Part shown: positions 27,813 to 36,732 of the stretch, in pieces
How positions within the stretch are numbered: position 1 is the stretch's first letter
Layout of the letters: each line of letters opens with the position of its first letter
NCBI RefSeq assembly: GCF_001887355.1
Contig: NZ_MPIN01000003.1
Span: 1 to 64,000 of the forward strand
Source of the DNA: Cystobacter ferrugineus
GTDB taxonomy: Bacteria; Myxococcota; Myxococcia; Myxococcales; Myxococcaceae
Direction of reading: 5' to 3'
DNA length: 64,000 nt
Translations under genes and position numbers: made by a program
Notes under the pieces: model-generated
The model's database searches: none
Seen by the model: the letters and a program-made list of their open reading frames with translations, nothing else
Told to the model about the DNA's origin: nothing

Positions 27813-28397
27813 TCAGCTCTGGAGCTTGATGTTCTTGAGCGCCGCGAAGCGAGGATCCACGTACTTCTCCTGGCAGTCGCACTGCTTCTCGTTGAGGTTC
27901 TGGCCGCACTGCCCGCACAGGCCCTTGCAGTCCTCGCGGCACACGGCGTTCATCGGCAGCGCCAGCAGCACCTGCTCGCGCACGATGGGCTCCAGATCGA
28001 TCACCTTGCCGTCGAACAACTCCTCGTCGGTGTCCTCCAGGGAGAACGAGCCACCGCTCTCCCCCTGGCCCCGGTCCTTCTCCTCCAGCTCATCCTCGTC
28101 CAGGACGTCCTCGCCCCGGGCCAGGGACTCGGGCACCAGGTTGATCGTGAAGGAAGCGGGCAGCTCCAACACCGCGTCGGCCAGGCAGCGCTTGCACGCC
28201 GCCGCCACGCGCGAGGTGAACTGGCCCTGCAACAACACGCCCCCGCTCACCTTGCGCAGGTTGGCCGAGACCGCCAGGGGCTCGGTGGCACGGAAACCAG
28301 AGCCCTCGAGCGCGGTGCCGAGCTGCTCCAGGCTCATCCGCTCGTTCAACTTGAGCCCTTCGTCTCGAATCTCTTCAATCTTTACGCGCATCGACAC
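27813..28397 (-). CDS. DUF177 (YceD-like) protein
   Basis: DUF177 proteins accompany rpmF in most bacteria and are linked to 23S rRNA/ribosome maturation. The 194-aa protein has the conserved core CKRCL followed later by an acidic linker and the LDLEPIVREQVLLALPM segment. The cysteine-rich end CREDCKGLCGQCGQNLNEKQC is also characteristic. The start at the GTG 28397 fits an AGGAAG site 8 bp upstream; an ATG two codons later is possible. It is convergent with rpmF rather than upstream of it. Confidence 0.88.
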   Translation of the reverse strand: MSMRVKIEEIRDEGLKLNERMSLEQLGTALEGSGFRATEPLAVSANLRKVSGGVLLQGQFTSRVAAACKRCLADAVLELPASFTINLVPESLARGEDVLDEDELEEKDRGQGESGGSFSLEDTDEELFDGKVIDLEPIVREQVLLALPMNAVCREDCKGLCGQCGQNLNEKQCDCQEKYVDPRFAALKNIKLQS

Positions 28398-28554
28398 AGC
28401 AGTTTCTTCCTGTCCAAAAAGGGGCGCGCATCATGGGGAGGCCCCCTCCCGCAGTCAACGCGCCATAACACCCATAGATGTCGCCGGGCGCCTGGGGTTT
28501 CACCGCTGGTCCCAAACTAGAGCGGGGCCTGACCGTCTGCTAGGGTGCCGGCCA

Positions 28555-29472
28555 ATGGACGTTCGGTGGCAGCGCGTGGTGGCGAGCATCTTGATGGCGA
28601 GCCTGCTGACTCCTGGCGCCTCGCTGGCGAAGCCCTTGTTCCCGGGGCCCTTGTTGTTCCAGACGGCTCCCGCCCGCCCGGAGATCGCTCGCGCGCAGGA
28701 GCAGCTCGAGAGCGGCGAGTTCGAGGAGGCGGTCCGGACCCTGGAGGCCGGGCTCGACGCCCCCGACGTCACCGATGATCAGCTCGTGGAGCTCTACCGC
28801 CTGCTCGGTCTCACCTCCCTGTACCTGGGAGACGAGGCGCGGGCACGCGAGGCGTACGAGATGCTCCTGCAGGCGCGGCCGGACTACGAGCTGCCGCGCT
28901 CCGCGCCCCCGAAGATCCGCTCGCTCTACGCGCGCATCAAGGAGGACATCAAGAACCGGCGCGTGCGGCCCGTCACCCTCCAGGTGGATCCCCTGCCGGA
29001 CACCGAGGGCGGCGCGCCGGAGACGGCGGTGGCGTACATCCAGGACATGGCGCTCGGGGCCCGGGCGAGGCTGTTCTACCGGCGCGCGGGCGCGCAGGCC
29101 TACAGCTCGGTGGACTTCACGCGGGACAGGACGAACAAGGAGCGCTACGTCGCCACCCTGCCCGCCTACGAGATCCCCGCCAGCGCCTCCGCCTACGAGG
29201 TGGAGTACTACTTCGAGGTGGCGGACGCGGCCCAGCGGCGGCTCGCGGGCCGGGGTGATGCCTTCAACCCGCTCGTCTTCCAGGTGGCCCCCTCGCCCGG
29301 CGCGGTGGCCACGCCCGGCACGCGTCCCTGGTACAAGAGTCCCTGGCTGTGGGTGGCCGTGGGCGCCGTGGTGGTCGCGGGCACCGCGGGCGCCGTCGTC
29401 TACGCCACCTCCGAGGAGCGCGGCAGCGTTCCCATCATCATCCGCGTCGAGCCGGATGCCCCTGCCCCATGA
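28555..29472 (+). CDS. Secreted/anchored TPR-like envelope protein, 305 aa
   Basis: The family is not recognised beyond its parts. It has an N-terminal signal peptide (VASILMASLLTPGASLAKP). A tetratricopeptide-like segment follows (QLESGEFEEAVRTLEAGL, LYRLLGLTSLYLGDEARAREAYEML). The middle is beta-rich and Ig-like (ARLFYRRAGAQAYSSVDF...YEVEYYFEVADA). A transmembrane helix sits near the C-terminus (WLWVAVGAVVVAGTAGAVVYA). This layout recurs in myxobacterial envelope proteins. The stop overlaps the next lipoprotein gene in an ATGA, so the two are coupled. Confidence 0.85.
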   Translation: MDVRWQRVVASILMASLLTPGASLAKPLFPGPLLFQTAPARPEIARAQEQLESGEFEEAVRTLEAGLDAPDVTDDQLVELYRLLGLTSLYLGDEARAREAYEMLLQARPDYELPRSAPPKIRSLYARIKEDIKNRRVRPVTLQVDPLPDTEGGAPETAVAYIQDMALGARARLFYRRAGAQAYSSVDFTRDRTNKERYVATLPAYEIPASASAYEVEYYFEVADAAQRRLAGRGDAFNPLVFQVAPSPGAVATPGTRPWYKSPWLWVAVGAVVVAGTAGAVVYATSEERGSVPIIIRVEPDAPAP

Positions 29473-29972
29473 GCCCTCGTCCCTTCCTCTCCTTGCTGTT
29501 GGGTGCCACGCTCGCCCTGGGCTGCGGCGCCCCCTCCGAGTCATCCGGTACGGGCCTCGGCCTCGAGCTGCGCCTGTCGCAGTCGGTCGCCTCCGAGGTG
29601 GGCGCCTTCCAGGTGGTGGTGTTGCGCGAGGGCCGGCAGCGCCGGTGCGCCGACCTGCAGCGCGCCTGTGTCCAGCAACAGGTGAAGTCGGATGAACTGG
29701 TCGTCATCCAGGGGCCGGACGGCAAGAAGGGGCGCGCGCTGCGCTTCTCCGCGGCGCTGTCGGACAGCGGCACCCAGGAGATGAGCGCGGACATCCCCGT
29801 GGGCCGCGACTACGTCGTCATCATCGAGGCGCTCTCTCGCACCAACCCGCCGCGCTTCCTCGGCAGTTCCTGCAACTACCTGGACTCCGTCAGCGCCACG
29901 CGCAACGAGCCCCTCATCGCCGCCCCCATCACCCTCACGGCGGCGAACTGCGATCCCACGATCGCCCCGTGA
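29469..29972 (+). CDS. Small lipoprotein, 167 aa
   Basis: The signal peptide ends in a LALGC lipobox with Cys at about residue 19. The mature part is a beta-rich domain with four Cys (CADLQRAC, SCNYL, NCDP) that could form two disulphides. No family is recognised. The ATG overlaps the preceding stop by 4 bp; a coupled pair with the TPR-like protein is likely. The first Pho repeat begins 5 bp after its stop. Confidence 0.8.
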   Translation: MSPRPFLSLLLGATLALGCGAPSESSGTGLGLELRLSQSVASEVGAFQVVVLREGRQRRCADLQRACVQQQVKSDELVVIQGPDGKKGRALRFSAALSDSGTQEMSADIPVGRDYVVIIEALSRTNPPRFLGSSCNYLDSVSATRNEPLIAAPITLTAANCDPTIAP

Positions 29973-29976
29973 ACGC

Positions 29977-30019
29977 TTGTCACGAAAGCGTCACGACCCC
30001 GTCACCCACCATCTGGTAG
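29977..30019 (+). promoter_or_regulatory. Triple Pho box and -10-like element before the first PhoB-type regulator
   Basis: Three heptamers TTGTCAC (29977), GCGTCAC (29988) and CCGTCAC (29999) repeat at exactly 11 bp, the spacing of PhoB binding sites. After 6 bp comes TCTGGTAG (30012-30019), identical in spacing to the element before the GT21 gene. The start codon is 37 bp further. This suggests the regulator activates its own operon. Confidence 0.75.
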
Positions 30020-30055
30020 GCCATGTGGCGTGAAAGCGTGGAGCGTGGAGGAGCG

Positions 30056-30736
30056 ATGGCGCGCATCCTGATCATCGAGGACGAGCAGGATCTGGCCGGA
30101 CTGGTGGAGTACAACCTCCGAGCCGCGGGATTCGAGGCGGAGGCGGTGGGCTCGGGTGCGAGTGGTCTGGCCCGGGCACGCGCCCAGCTACCGGACCTGC
30201 TGCTGTTGGATTTGATGTTGCCGGACCTGGCGGGCAGCGAGGTGTTGCGCCTGTTCAAGAGCGACGCCGAGCTGCGCAAGGTGCCCGTCATCATCGTGAG
30301 CGCCAAGGGCCAGGAGTCCGATCGCATCCAGGGCCTGGAGCTGGGCGCGGACGACTACGTGGTGAAGCCCTTCTCCGTGCGCGAGCTGCTGCTGCGGGTC
30401 AAGGCGGTGCTGCGGCGCGCGGACACGGAGGAAGGACCGGAGGCCCAGCTCTCCGTGGGCGACATCCAACTGGACACCTCGCGCCACCAGGTGCGCGCCC
30501 GGGGCCAGGAAGTGGCGCTCACCGCACTGGAGTTCCGCCTGCTGCGCACCCTCATGGAGCGCATCGATCGCGTGCAGACGCGCGAGGTGTTGCTCTCCGA
30601 TGTCTGGGGCATCCAGGCGGAGATCCACACCCGCACCGTGGACACCCACATCAAGCGCCTGCGCGAGAAGCTCGGCCCCGCGGGCGACATCATCGAGACG
30701 GTGCGCGGCGTGGGCTACAAGCTCACCCCCGCCTGA
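30056..30736 (+). CDS. phoB: PhoB/OmpR-family response regulator (first copy)
   Basis: The 226-aa protein has a receiver domain (ILIIEDEQDL, acceptor Asp in LLLDLMLPD, Lys in YVVKPFS) and a C-terminal winged-helix DNA-binding domain (LTALEFRLLRTLM, RTVDTHIKRLREKLG, ETVRGVGYKL). The ATG at 30056 follows GGAGGA. It is followed 21 bp later by a PhoR-like kinase gene, and a triple Pho box precedes it, so it is probably the phosphate regulator of this locus. A second PhoB-type gene lies 3 kb downstream. Confidence 0.92.
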   Translation: MARILIIEDEQDLAGLVEYNLRAAGFEAEAVGSGASGLARARAQLPDLLLLDLMLPDLAGSEVLRLFKSDAELRKVPVIIVSAKGQESDRIQGLELGADDYVVKPFSVRELLLRVKAVLRRADTEEGPEAQLSVGDIQLDTSRHQVRARGQEVALTALEFRLLRTLMERIDRVQTREVLLSDVWGIQAEIHTRTVDTHIKRLREKLGPAGDIIETVRGVGYKLTPA

Positions 30737-30757
30737 GCAACGGAGGCCGCTCCGGCC

Positions 30758-32119
30758 ATGCCCCCGCGTCTCTTCTTCTTTCCCCTGCTGGTGCCCGCGC
30801 TCGTGGCGCTCGTGCTCTTCCTGCTGCTGGGCTGGAAGATGGACGCCGTCTACGTGGCGCTCAGCTCCCTGGTGAGTTCCGTGCTCACCCTGATGGCCGT
30901 GCGCGAGTTGCTCCAGCGCCGCCTCGCCCGGCTCGCCCGGCAGATCCTCCAGCGTCCCGAGGGCCCCGCGGCCCCCCTCCCCACCGAGGACAAACGGGAG
31001 CAGTTCGACGAGGTGACGCTCTTCCAGCGGTCCCTGGAGTCGCTCCACCAGCGCATGTCCGCGCGCAACGCCGGACTGAACCAGGAGGCGCGCACCCTCA
31101 CCGCCGTGCTGGACGGCATGGCCGAGGGCATCTGGGTGACGGACGCCGAGGGCACCGTGGTGCGCCACAACGACGCGCTGCGCGCCATGTTGCGCACTGG
31201 GGAGATCGTCGGCCAGCGTCCACTCGCGCTCCTGCGGCATGACTCGCTCAACGAGGCCGTGCTGCGCGCGTGCCGCGAAGGTGCCTCCACCCGGCTCGAG
31301 CTGACGCTGGAGGGCGTGCTCCCCCTCACGCTGGCCATCCGGGTCACTCCCCTGGGGGGCGACCTGCCGGGCAGCGCCGCCGTCTTCCACGACGTCACCG
31401 AGCTGCGCCACCTGGAGAAGGTGCGCAAGGACTTCGTCGCCAACGTCTCGCACGAGCTGCGCACCCCCATCACCGCCATCCGCGGCTATGCCGAGACGCT
31501 CCAGGGTGGCGCGCTGGGGGACCCCCAGGTCGCGGCCCGGATGGTGGACATCATCCACCGCCAGTCCGAGCGCTTGTCGGAATTGGTCGAGGATCTGCTC
31601 GAACTGTCCCGGTTGGAATCACGCGAAGTGAAGCTGCGGGTCCAGGACGTCTCCATGGCGCTCGTGTCCACCCGGGCCGCGGAGGTGGTCCGGCACAAGG
31701 CCCAGGGCAAGCGCATCGCACTGGAGCTCAACGTCCCCCCGGACCTCCAGGCCCGAGGAGACGAGCGAGGGCTCGAGCAGGTGCTGCTCAACCTGCTGGA
31801 CAACGCGGTGAAGTACACGCCCGAGGGTGGGCGCGTGACGGTGGTGGGCGGCCAGGAAGACGGGCGGTGCGTGGTGCACGTGCACGACAGCGGGGTGGGA
31901 ATCGAGTCGCGGCACCTGGCGCGCATCTTCGAGCGCTTCTACCGTGTGGACAAAGGCCGCAGCCGGGACATGGGGGGCACGGGCCTGGGCCTGTCCATCG
32001 TCAAGCACCTGTTGAGCGCCATGGGCGGAGAGATCAGGGTGGAGAGCCAACCAAACGAGGGCTCCACCTTCACGATTTTCCTTCCGGCAACGGTGCCCTC
32101 GGAGGCGACGGCGGGTTAG
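30758..32119 (+). CDS. phoR: PhoR-like sensor histidine kinase
   Basis: The 453-aa protein has two N-terminal membrane helices without a large periplasmic loop (LFFFPLLVPALVALVLFLLLG, VYVALSSLVSSVLTLMA), then a PAS domain (LTAVLDGMAEGIWVTDAEG). The kinase core follows: phospho-His in NVSHELRTPITAIRGYAE, N-box NLLDNAVKYTP, DSGVGI, and GTGLGLSIVKH. This is the PhoR arrangement, in which Pi status is read through the Pst-PhoU complex rather than a periplasmic sensor. It is co-oriented with both phoB-type genes and pst. Confidence 0.93.
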   Translation: MPPRLFFFPLLVPALVALVLFLLLGWKMDAVYVALSSLVSSVLTLMAVRELLQRRLARLARQILQRPEGPAAPLPTEDKREQFDEVTLFQRSLESLHQRMSARNAGLNQEARTLTAVLDGMAEGIWVTDAEGTVVRHNDALRAMLRTGEIVGQRPLALLRHDSLNEAVLRACREGASTRLELTLEGVLPLTLAIRVTPLGGDLPGSAAVFHDVTELRHLEKVRKDFVANVSHELRTPITAIRGYAETLQGGALGDPQVAARMVDIIHRQSERLSELVEDLLELSRLESREVKLRVQDVSMALVSTRAAEVVRHKAQGKRIALELNVPPDLQARGDERGLEQVLLNLLDNAVKYTPEGGRVTVVGGQEDGRCVVHVHDSGVGIESRHLARIFERFYRVDKGRSRDMGGTGLGLSIVKHLLSAMGGEIRVESQPNEGSTFTIFLPATVPSEATAG

Positions 32120-32131
32120 GATGCCGCAGCC

Positions 32132-33076
32132 ATGCGGGTCGCCATCCTCGCCGACATTCACGGGAACCTCCCCGCCTGCGAGGCCGTCCTCGAGGACATC
32201 GCCCGCGTCGCACCCGACTACATCGTCGCCGCCGGAGACCTGGCCCTGCGCGGCGCCCATCCGCGCGAGACGGTGGAGCTGCTCTTCGACCGCTGCCATG
32301 CCCTCATCATGGGCAACACCGACTGCTACCTCGCGGGCCACTACCTCGGCGGCGCCTACCGCGAGCGCGACCACTGGAAGACGGAGCTGTTGCAGTGGAC
32401 GAGGGATCAGCTCGGTGAGGCGTGGCTCAAGCGCCTGGGCGCCATGCCCTTCTCCACGCGCTACTCGCCGCGCCGCGGGCAGGATCTCTTCGTCTGCCAC
32501 GCCAACCCGCGCAACCTCGAGGACTCGCTGGATCCGACGCTCGACGAGAACACCGTGCGCCGCTACTTCCAGCACCTGGACGCGGCCGCGTGTGCCTTCG
32601 GCCACCTGCACTTCCCCTACCGCCGCCGCGTGGGCCGGCTGCTCATCGCCGACGTGGCCAGCGCCGGCATCCCCCGCGACGGAGACCTGCGCCCGGCCTA
32701 CGGCGTCTTCACCTTCACGCCCCGGGGCTGGCGCGTGCAGATCCGCCGCGTGCGCTACCCGGTGCGCAAGGCCACCCAGGCGCTCACCGCGCGCCGCGTG
32801 CCCGGCGGTCCGCTCCTCATCCACAAGCTCGTCGAGGCGCGCTACCGCCACCACAAGGCGCTGATGGAGGCCGCGCGCCGCCACTCGGGGCTGCCCCCGC
32901 CCGGGCCAGTGCTGCGTCCGCCCCCGGGCGCCAACCTCCCGCCCCGGCCCCTGCCCCTGGACATGCCCGCCGTGGAGCCCCCCCTGCCCCACCACCACGA
33001 GGGCGAGGACGGCCCGAACGTGCCCATCGACGAGGAGCCCCTGCCGCTGTCCACCGTGCAGGACCTGGACGGCTGA
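32132..33076 (+). CDS. YfcE-like metallophosphoesterase with a proline-rich tail
   Basis: Residues ~1-200 have the calcineurin-like metal ligands: LADIHGN, AAGDLA, MGNTDC (GNTD variant as in YfcE/MPP families), CHANP, and FGHLHFPY. The remaining ~110 residues are basic, then Pro/His-rich and acidic (LPPPGPV..., EPPLPHHHEGEDG), probably disordered. It starts 12 bp after phoR and ends 96 bp before the second phoB-type gene. Substrate unknown; placement among Pho genes suggests release of phosphate from an organic ester, but this is inference. Confidence 0.85.
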   Translation: MRVAILADIHGNLPACEAVLEDIARVAPDYIVAAGDLALRGAHPRETVELLFDRCHALIMGNTDCYLAGHYLGGAYRERDHWKTELLQWTRDQLGEAWLKRLGAMPFSTRYSPRRGQDLFVCHANPRNLEDSLDPTLDENTVRRYFQHLDAAACAFGHLHFPYRRRVGRLLIADVASAGIPRDGDLRPAYGVFTFTPRGWRVQIRRVRYPVRKATQALTARRVPGGPLLIHKLVEARYRHHKALMEAARRHSGLPPPGPVLRPPPGANLPPRPLPLDMPAVEPPLPHHHEGEDGPNVPIDEEPLPLSTVQDLDG

Positions 33077-33105
33077 GCCACTCGCCGCACCGCGTCCAGG
33101 GGCGG

Positions 33106-33134
33106 ATGTCACGCATTTGTCGCAAGCGTGCCAC
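33106..33134 (+). promoter_or_regulatory. Pho-box-like triple repeat before the second PhoB-type gene
   Basis: ATGTCAC (33106), TTGTCGC (33117) and GTGCCAC (33128) repeat at 11 bp in the same register as the other boxes; the last two carry one mismatch to NNGTCAC. It lies 39 bp before the start of the second PhoB-type regulator, whose transcript probably includes pstS. Confidence 0.6.
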
Positions 33135-33172
33135 GGGACCGCGAACAGCGCCGTCCAGAGTGCGCCGCCGTC

Positions 33173-33865
33173 ATGCCCCACGTCCTCATCGTCGATGACG
33201 AGCGAGACCTCGCCGAGCTCATCGATTTCAATCTGCGCTCCGCGGGCTTCTCCACCCGCGTGGCCACCACCGCGGAGGCCGCGCTCCAGGCCTCCCGCGA
33301 ACAGCCCGTGGATGTCGTCCTGCTGGATGTGATGCTGCCGGACATGTCCGGCGTGGAGGTCTGCCGGCAGCTACGCTCCTCCGCGTCCACGCGTGACGTG
33401 CTCATCGTCATGCTCACCGCGCGCGGCGAGGAAGCCGATCGCGTGCGCGGCTTCGAGATGGGCGCCGACGACTACGTCACCAAGCCCTTCAGCGTGCGCG
33501 AGCTGGTGCTGCGGCTCAAGGCCATCCTGCGCCGGGGCAACCCGGGCCGGGAGGAGGCCTCCGCCGCGCTCAAGCTCGGCCCCCTCACGCTCGACACCCA
33601 TGCCCACCGCTTCTACGTGGATGGCAAGGAGGTGCCGCTCACCGCGCTGGAGTTCCGGCTGCTCGAGCACCTGCTCAGCCGCGTGGGACGGGTGCAGTCC
33701 CGCGAGCACCTGCTCGAGGAGGTCTGGGGCCTGTCCAGCCACCTGGAGACGCGCACCATCGACACCCACGTCATGCGCCTGCGCGACAAGCTCGGCTCCG
33801 CGCGCGCCTACCTCGAGACGGTGCGCGGCGTGGGCTACCGCATCGTCGCCCCGGACGCGGCCTGA
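33173..33865 (+). CDS. PhoB/OmpR-family response regulator (second copy)
   Basis: The 230-aa protein is again receiver (LIVDDERDL, Asp in LLDVMLPDMSG, Lys in YVTKPFS) plus winged helix (LTALEFRLLEHLLSR, RTIDTHVMRLRDKLG, ETVRGVGYRI). It is clearly a paralogue of the regulator at 30.1 kb but diverged in the receiver. The ATG at 33173 is the one adjoining the conserved VLIVDDE start. It lies 48 bp upstream of pstS with no terminator, so it is likely co-transcribed with it. No second kinase gene accompanies it. Confidence 0.9.
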   Translation: MPHVLIVDDERDLAELIDFNLRSAGFSTRVATTAEAALQASREQPVDVVLLDVMLPDMSGVEVCRQLRSSASTRDVLIVMLTARGEEADRVRGFEMGADDYVTKPFSVRELVLRLKAILRRGNPGREEASAALKLGPLTLDTHAHRFYVDGKEVPLTALEFRLLEHLLSRVGRVQSREHLLEEVWGLSSHLETRTIDTHVMRLRDKLGSARAYLETVRGVGYRIVAPDAA

Positions 33866-33912
33866 GCCCCGCCCTTCCCTCCCTTTTGAGCCTTCCCAAG
33901 GAGACGTACCCC

Positions 33913-34734
33913 ATGAAGACGTTCATCGCCTCGCTCGCCTCGCTCCTCCTGCTCGTGCTCCCGGGCGCCGCCCGCGCCGGCACGGTCACCGTGAAGGGCT
34001 CGGACACCCTGGTCATCCTCGGCCAGCGCTGGGCCGAGGAGTTCATGAAGAAGAACCCCAACACCAAGCTGCAGGTGACGGGGGGTGGCTCGGGTGTGGG
34101 CCTGTCCGCCCTCATCAACGGCACCACGGACATCGCCATGTCCAGCCGCCCCATCAAGGACACGGAGAACAAGCAGCTCAGCGCGCGCACCAAGTCCAAC
34201 GCCACCGAGATCGCCGTGGCCAAGGACGGCGTCACGTTCTACGTCAACGAGTCCAACAAGCTCGACGCGCTCACCGCCGAGCAGCTGCGCGACATCTACC
34301 TGGGCGACATCACCAACTGGAAGGACGTGGGCGGCCCGGACGCTCCCATCGTCGTCTACTCGCGTGAGAACTCCTCGGGCACCTACGTGTTCGTCAAGGA
34401 CCATGTCCTCAAGGGCGAGGACTACACCCCGAGCGCCCAGACGCTGCCGGGCACCGCCGCGGTGGTGAACGCCGTGGCCAAGGAGAAGAACGGCATCGGC
34501 TACGGCGGCGCCGCCTACGCCAAGGGCATCAAGGAGCTCAAGGTGCTCCAGGGCAAGGAGGCCATCGCCCCGAGCGAGGCCAACATCAAGAGCGGCAAGT
34601 ACCCGCTCTCGCGCGACCTCTACTTCTACCTGCGCGCCAAACCCGAGGGCGAGGCCAAGGCCTTCCTCGACTACATCCTGTCGCCCGAAGGACAGGCGCT
34701 CGCCACGAAGGTCGGCTACTTCCCGGTGAAGTAG
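33913..34734 (+). CDS. pstS: Phosphate-binding periplasmic protein PstS
   Basis: The 273-aa protein has a cleavable signal peptide (FIASLASLLLLVLPGAARA) and the PstS fold: VTVKGSDTLVIL at the N-terminus, TGGGSGVGLSALINGTTDIAMSSR lining the phosphate site, SRENSSGTYVF, and YFYLRAKP near the end. It is the short PstS type (about 270 aa). AAGGAGA precedes the ATG. It delivers Pi to PstCAB, encoded next. Confidence 0.95.
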   Translation: MKTFIASLASLLLLVLPGAARAGTVTVKGSDTLVILGQRWAEEFMKKNPNTKLQVTGGGSGVGLSALINGTTDIAMSSRPIKDTENKQLSARTKSNATEIAVAKDGVTFYVNESNKLDALTAEQLRDIYLGDITNWKDVGGPDAPIVVYSRENSSGTYVFVKDHVLKGEDYTPSAQTLPGTAAVVNAVAKEKNGIGYGGAAYAKGIKELKVLQGKEAIAPSEANIKSGKYPLSRDLYFYLRAKPEGEAKAFLDYILSPEGQALATKVGYFPVK

Positions 34735-34758
34735 TCCCCCCCTCCCACGACGTCCTCC

Positions 34759-34776
34759 GCGTCACGCGATTGTCAC
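34759..34776 (+). promoter_or_regulatory. Pho box before pstC
   Basis: GCGTCAC (34759) and TTGTCAC (34770) repeat at 11 bp in the 60-bp gap between pstS and pstC, allowing separate induction of pstCAB-phoU. No TYTGGTAG element is seen behind it. Confidence 0.6.
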
Positions 34777-34794
34777 AAGAGTCCCGAGGCAAAC

Positions 34795-35811
34795 ATGGAT
34801 AGACAGGTGAGCATGCAGGGTCAGGGACTCGTGGGAATGGTGGCCGTGGCACCAAAGCTGTCCTCCGCGGCCCGGCGCAGACAACTGCGCGAGAAGGTCA
34901 TCGCCGGCGTCATCACGGCCATGGCCTTCACGGGCATCGCCGCGCTGGTGCTCATCCTCGTCTTCGTGGCCAAGGAAGCGCTCGCGCTCTTCCTGGACGC
35001 CGAGGCCCGGCACGAGGCGAGCCTCTCCAAGATGTTCCTGCCGCAGGTGACGCGCGCGGGCCGTCCCGCCACCTTCATGTGGCAGCCGGTGTCGTCGGTG
35101 CCCAAGGTGAGCATGATTCCGCTCTTCATCGGCACGCTCAAGACGACGCTCGTGTCCATGGTGGTGGCGGTGCCCGTGGGCGTGGCCGGCGCGCTGTTCG
35201 CGGCCGAGTTCGCGCCGCGCAGGCTGCGCGAGGTGCTCAAGCCCACCATCGAGCTGCTCGCGGGCATCCCCTCGGTGGTGCTCGGCTTCTTCGTGCTGAT
35301 GGTGCTCGCCAGCTTCATGCAGGACACCTTCCACGTGAGCTCGCGGCTCAACGCGCTGGTGGCGGGCCTGGGCCTGTCGCTCGCCATCGTCCCCGTCATC
35401 TTCACCGTCACCGAGGACGCGCTCACGGCGGTGCCGCGCAGCTACCGCGAGGCCTCGCTGGCGCTCGGCGCCACCCCCTGGGAGACGGCGTGGAAGGTGG
35501 TGTTGCCCGCCGCCGCCCCGGGCATCCTCGCCGCGTGCGTGCTGGGCTTCGGCCGCGCCATCGGCGAGACGATGATCGTCCTGATGGCCTCGGGCAACGC
35601 GGCCATCGTCTCCGCGTCGCTGACGGACTCGGCGCGCACGCTCTCGGCCACCATCGCCGCGGAGATGGGCGAGGTGGTGGTGGGCAGTCCGCACTACTCG
35701 CTGCTGTTCTTCCTCGGGGTGGAGCTCTTCGTCTTCACCTTCGTCCTCAACATGCTGGCGACCACCTGGACCCGGCGGGTCCTCAAGCGCTTGTCGGGAG
35801 CGGGAGCATGA
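34795..35811 (+). CDS. pstC: Phosphate ABC transporter permease PstC
   Basis: An inner-membrane permease of 338 aa with about six hydrophobic helices. It carries the permease EAA loop typical of PstC ([43 protein letters not shown]). After a basic N-terminus (ARRRQLREKV) the first helix is VITAMAFTGIAALVLILVFV. The stop overlaps pstA in an ATGA, so the two permeases are translationally coupled. A Pho box precedes the gene. Confidence 0.95.
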   Translation: MDRQVSMQGQGLVGMVAVAPKLSSAARRRQLREKVIAGVITAMAFTGIAALVLILVFVAKEALALFLDAEARHEASLSKMFLPQVTRAGRPATFMWQPVSSVPKVSMIPLFIGTLKTTLVSMVVAVPVGVAGALFAAEFAPRRLREVLKPTIELLAGIPSVVLGFFVLMVLASFMQDTFHVSSRLNALVAGLGLSLAIVPVIFTVTEDALTAVPRSYREASLALGATPWETAWKVVLPAAAPGILAACVLGFGRAIGETMIVLMASGNAAIVSASLTDSARTLSATIAAEMGEVVVGSPHYSLLFFLGVELFVFTFVLNMLATTWTRRVLKRLSGAGA

Positions 35812-36719
35812 GACACACCTGGCGCAGGGCCGTGGGCGGAGCGCTCACGTCCCTCACCGGCCTCGCCGCGCTGCTCATCGTCGCGCTGCTGGCCGTCATC
35901 CTCCTGGACGTGGTGCGCGGTGGCGCGGGCCACGTCACCTGGCAATTCCTTTCCGAGCCCCCCTCCGACGGCATGATGGGCGGCGGCATCTTCCCGGCCC
36001 TCTATGGCACGGCGGCGCTCACCCTGCTCATGACGCTCGCGGTGATGCCGGTGGGCGTGCTCACGGCGGTGTACCTGCACGAGTACGCGCCCCCGGGCTC
36101 GCTGCTCGCGCGCGCGGTGCGCGTGGCCGTGGTGAACCTGGCGGGCGTGCCCTCCATCGTCTTCGGCCTGTTCGGCGTGGGCTTCTTCATCCACTTCGTG
36201 GGCGGCAACATGGACCGGCTGCTCGGCTACCAGGAGTTGCACTGGGGCCAGCCGGGCATCCTCTGGGCCTCGCTCACGCTGGCGGTGCTCACCCTGCCCG
36301 TGGTCATCGTCTCCACCGAGGAGGCGCTCAAGGCGGTGCCCATGGATCACCGCACGGCGAGCCTCGCCCTGGGCGCCACCCAGAGCCAGACGCTCGTGCG
36401 CGTGGTGCTGCCCGGCGCGCTGCCCGGCATCCTCACTGGCGCCGTGCTGGCCATCTCCCGCGGCGCGGGCGAGGTGGCGCCCATCCTCTTCACCGGCGCG
36501 GCCTACTTCCTGCCCGACCTGCCCCACGCGATGAACTCCCAGTTCATGCACCTGGGCTACCACTCCTACGTGCTGGCCACCCAGTCCCCGGACGTGGAGG
36601 CCACCCGGCCACTGCTCTACGCCACGGTGCTGGTGCTGCTCGCGCTCACCTTCGCCCTCAACCTCGTCGCGGTGCTCATCCGCGCCCGCACCCGCCGGCG
36701 CGCCGCCGCGGCCCACTGA
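35808..36719 (+). CDS. pstA: Phosphate ABC transporter permease PstA
   Basis: The 303-aa partner permease has six hydrophobic segments and its own EAA-type loop ([52 protein letters not shown]), the last part being characteristic of PstA. The conserved SVVFGL-type segment reads [14 protein letters not shown]. The start overlaps the pstC stop by 4 bp. pstB follows after 13 bp. Confidence 0.95.
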   Translation: MRHTWRRAVGGALTSLTGLAALLIVALLAVILLDVVRGGAGHVTWQFLSEPPSDGMMGGGIFPALYGTAALTLLMTLAVMPVGVLTAVYLHEYAPPGSLLARAVRVAVVNLAGVPSIVFGLFGVGFFIHFVGGNMDRLLGYQELHWGQPGILWASLTLAVLTLPVVIVSTEEALKAVPMDHRTASLALGATQSQTLVRVVLPGALPGILTGAVLAISRGAGEVAPILFTGAAYFLPDLPHAMNSQFMHLGYHSYVLATQSPDVEATRPLLYATVLVLLALTFALNLVAVLIRARTRRRAAAAH

Positions 36720-36732
36720 CGCAAAGCGTGCC

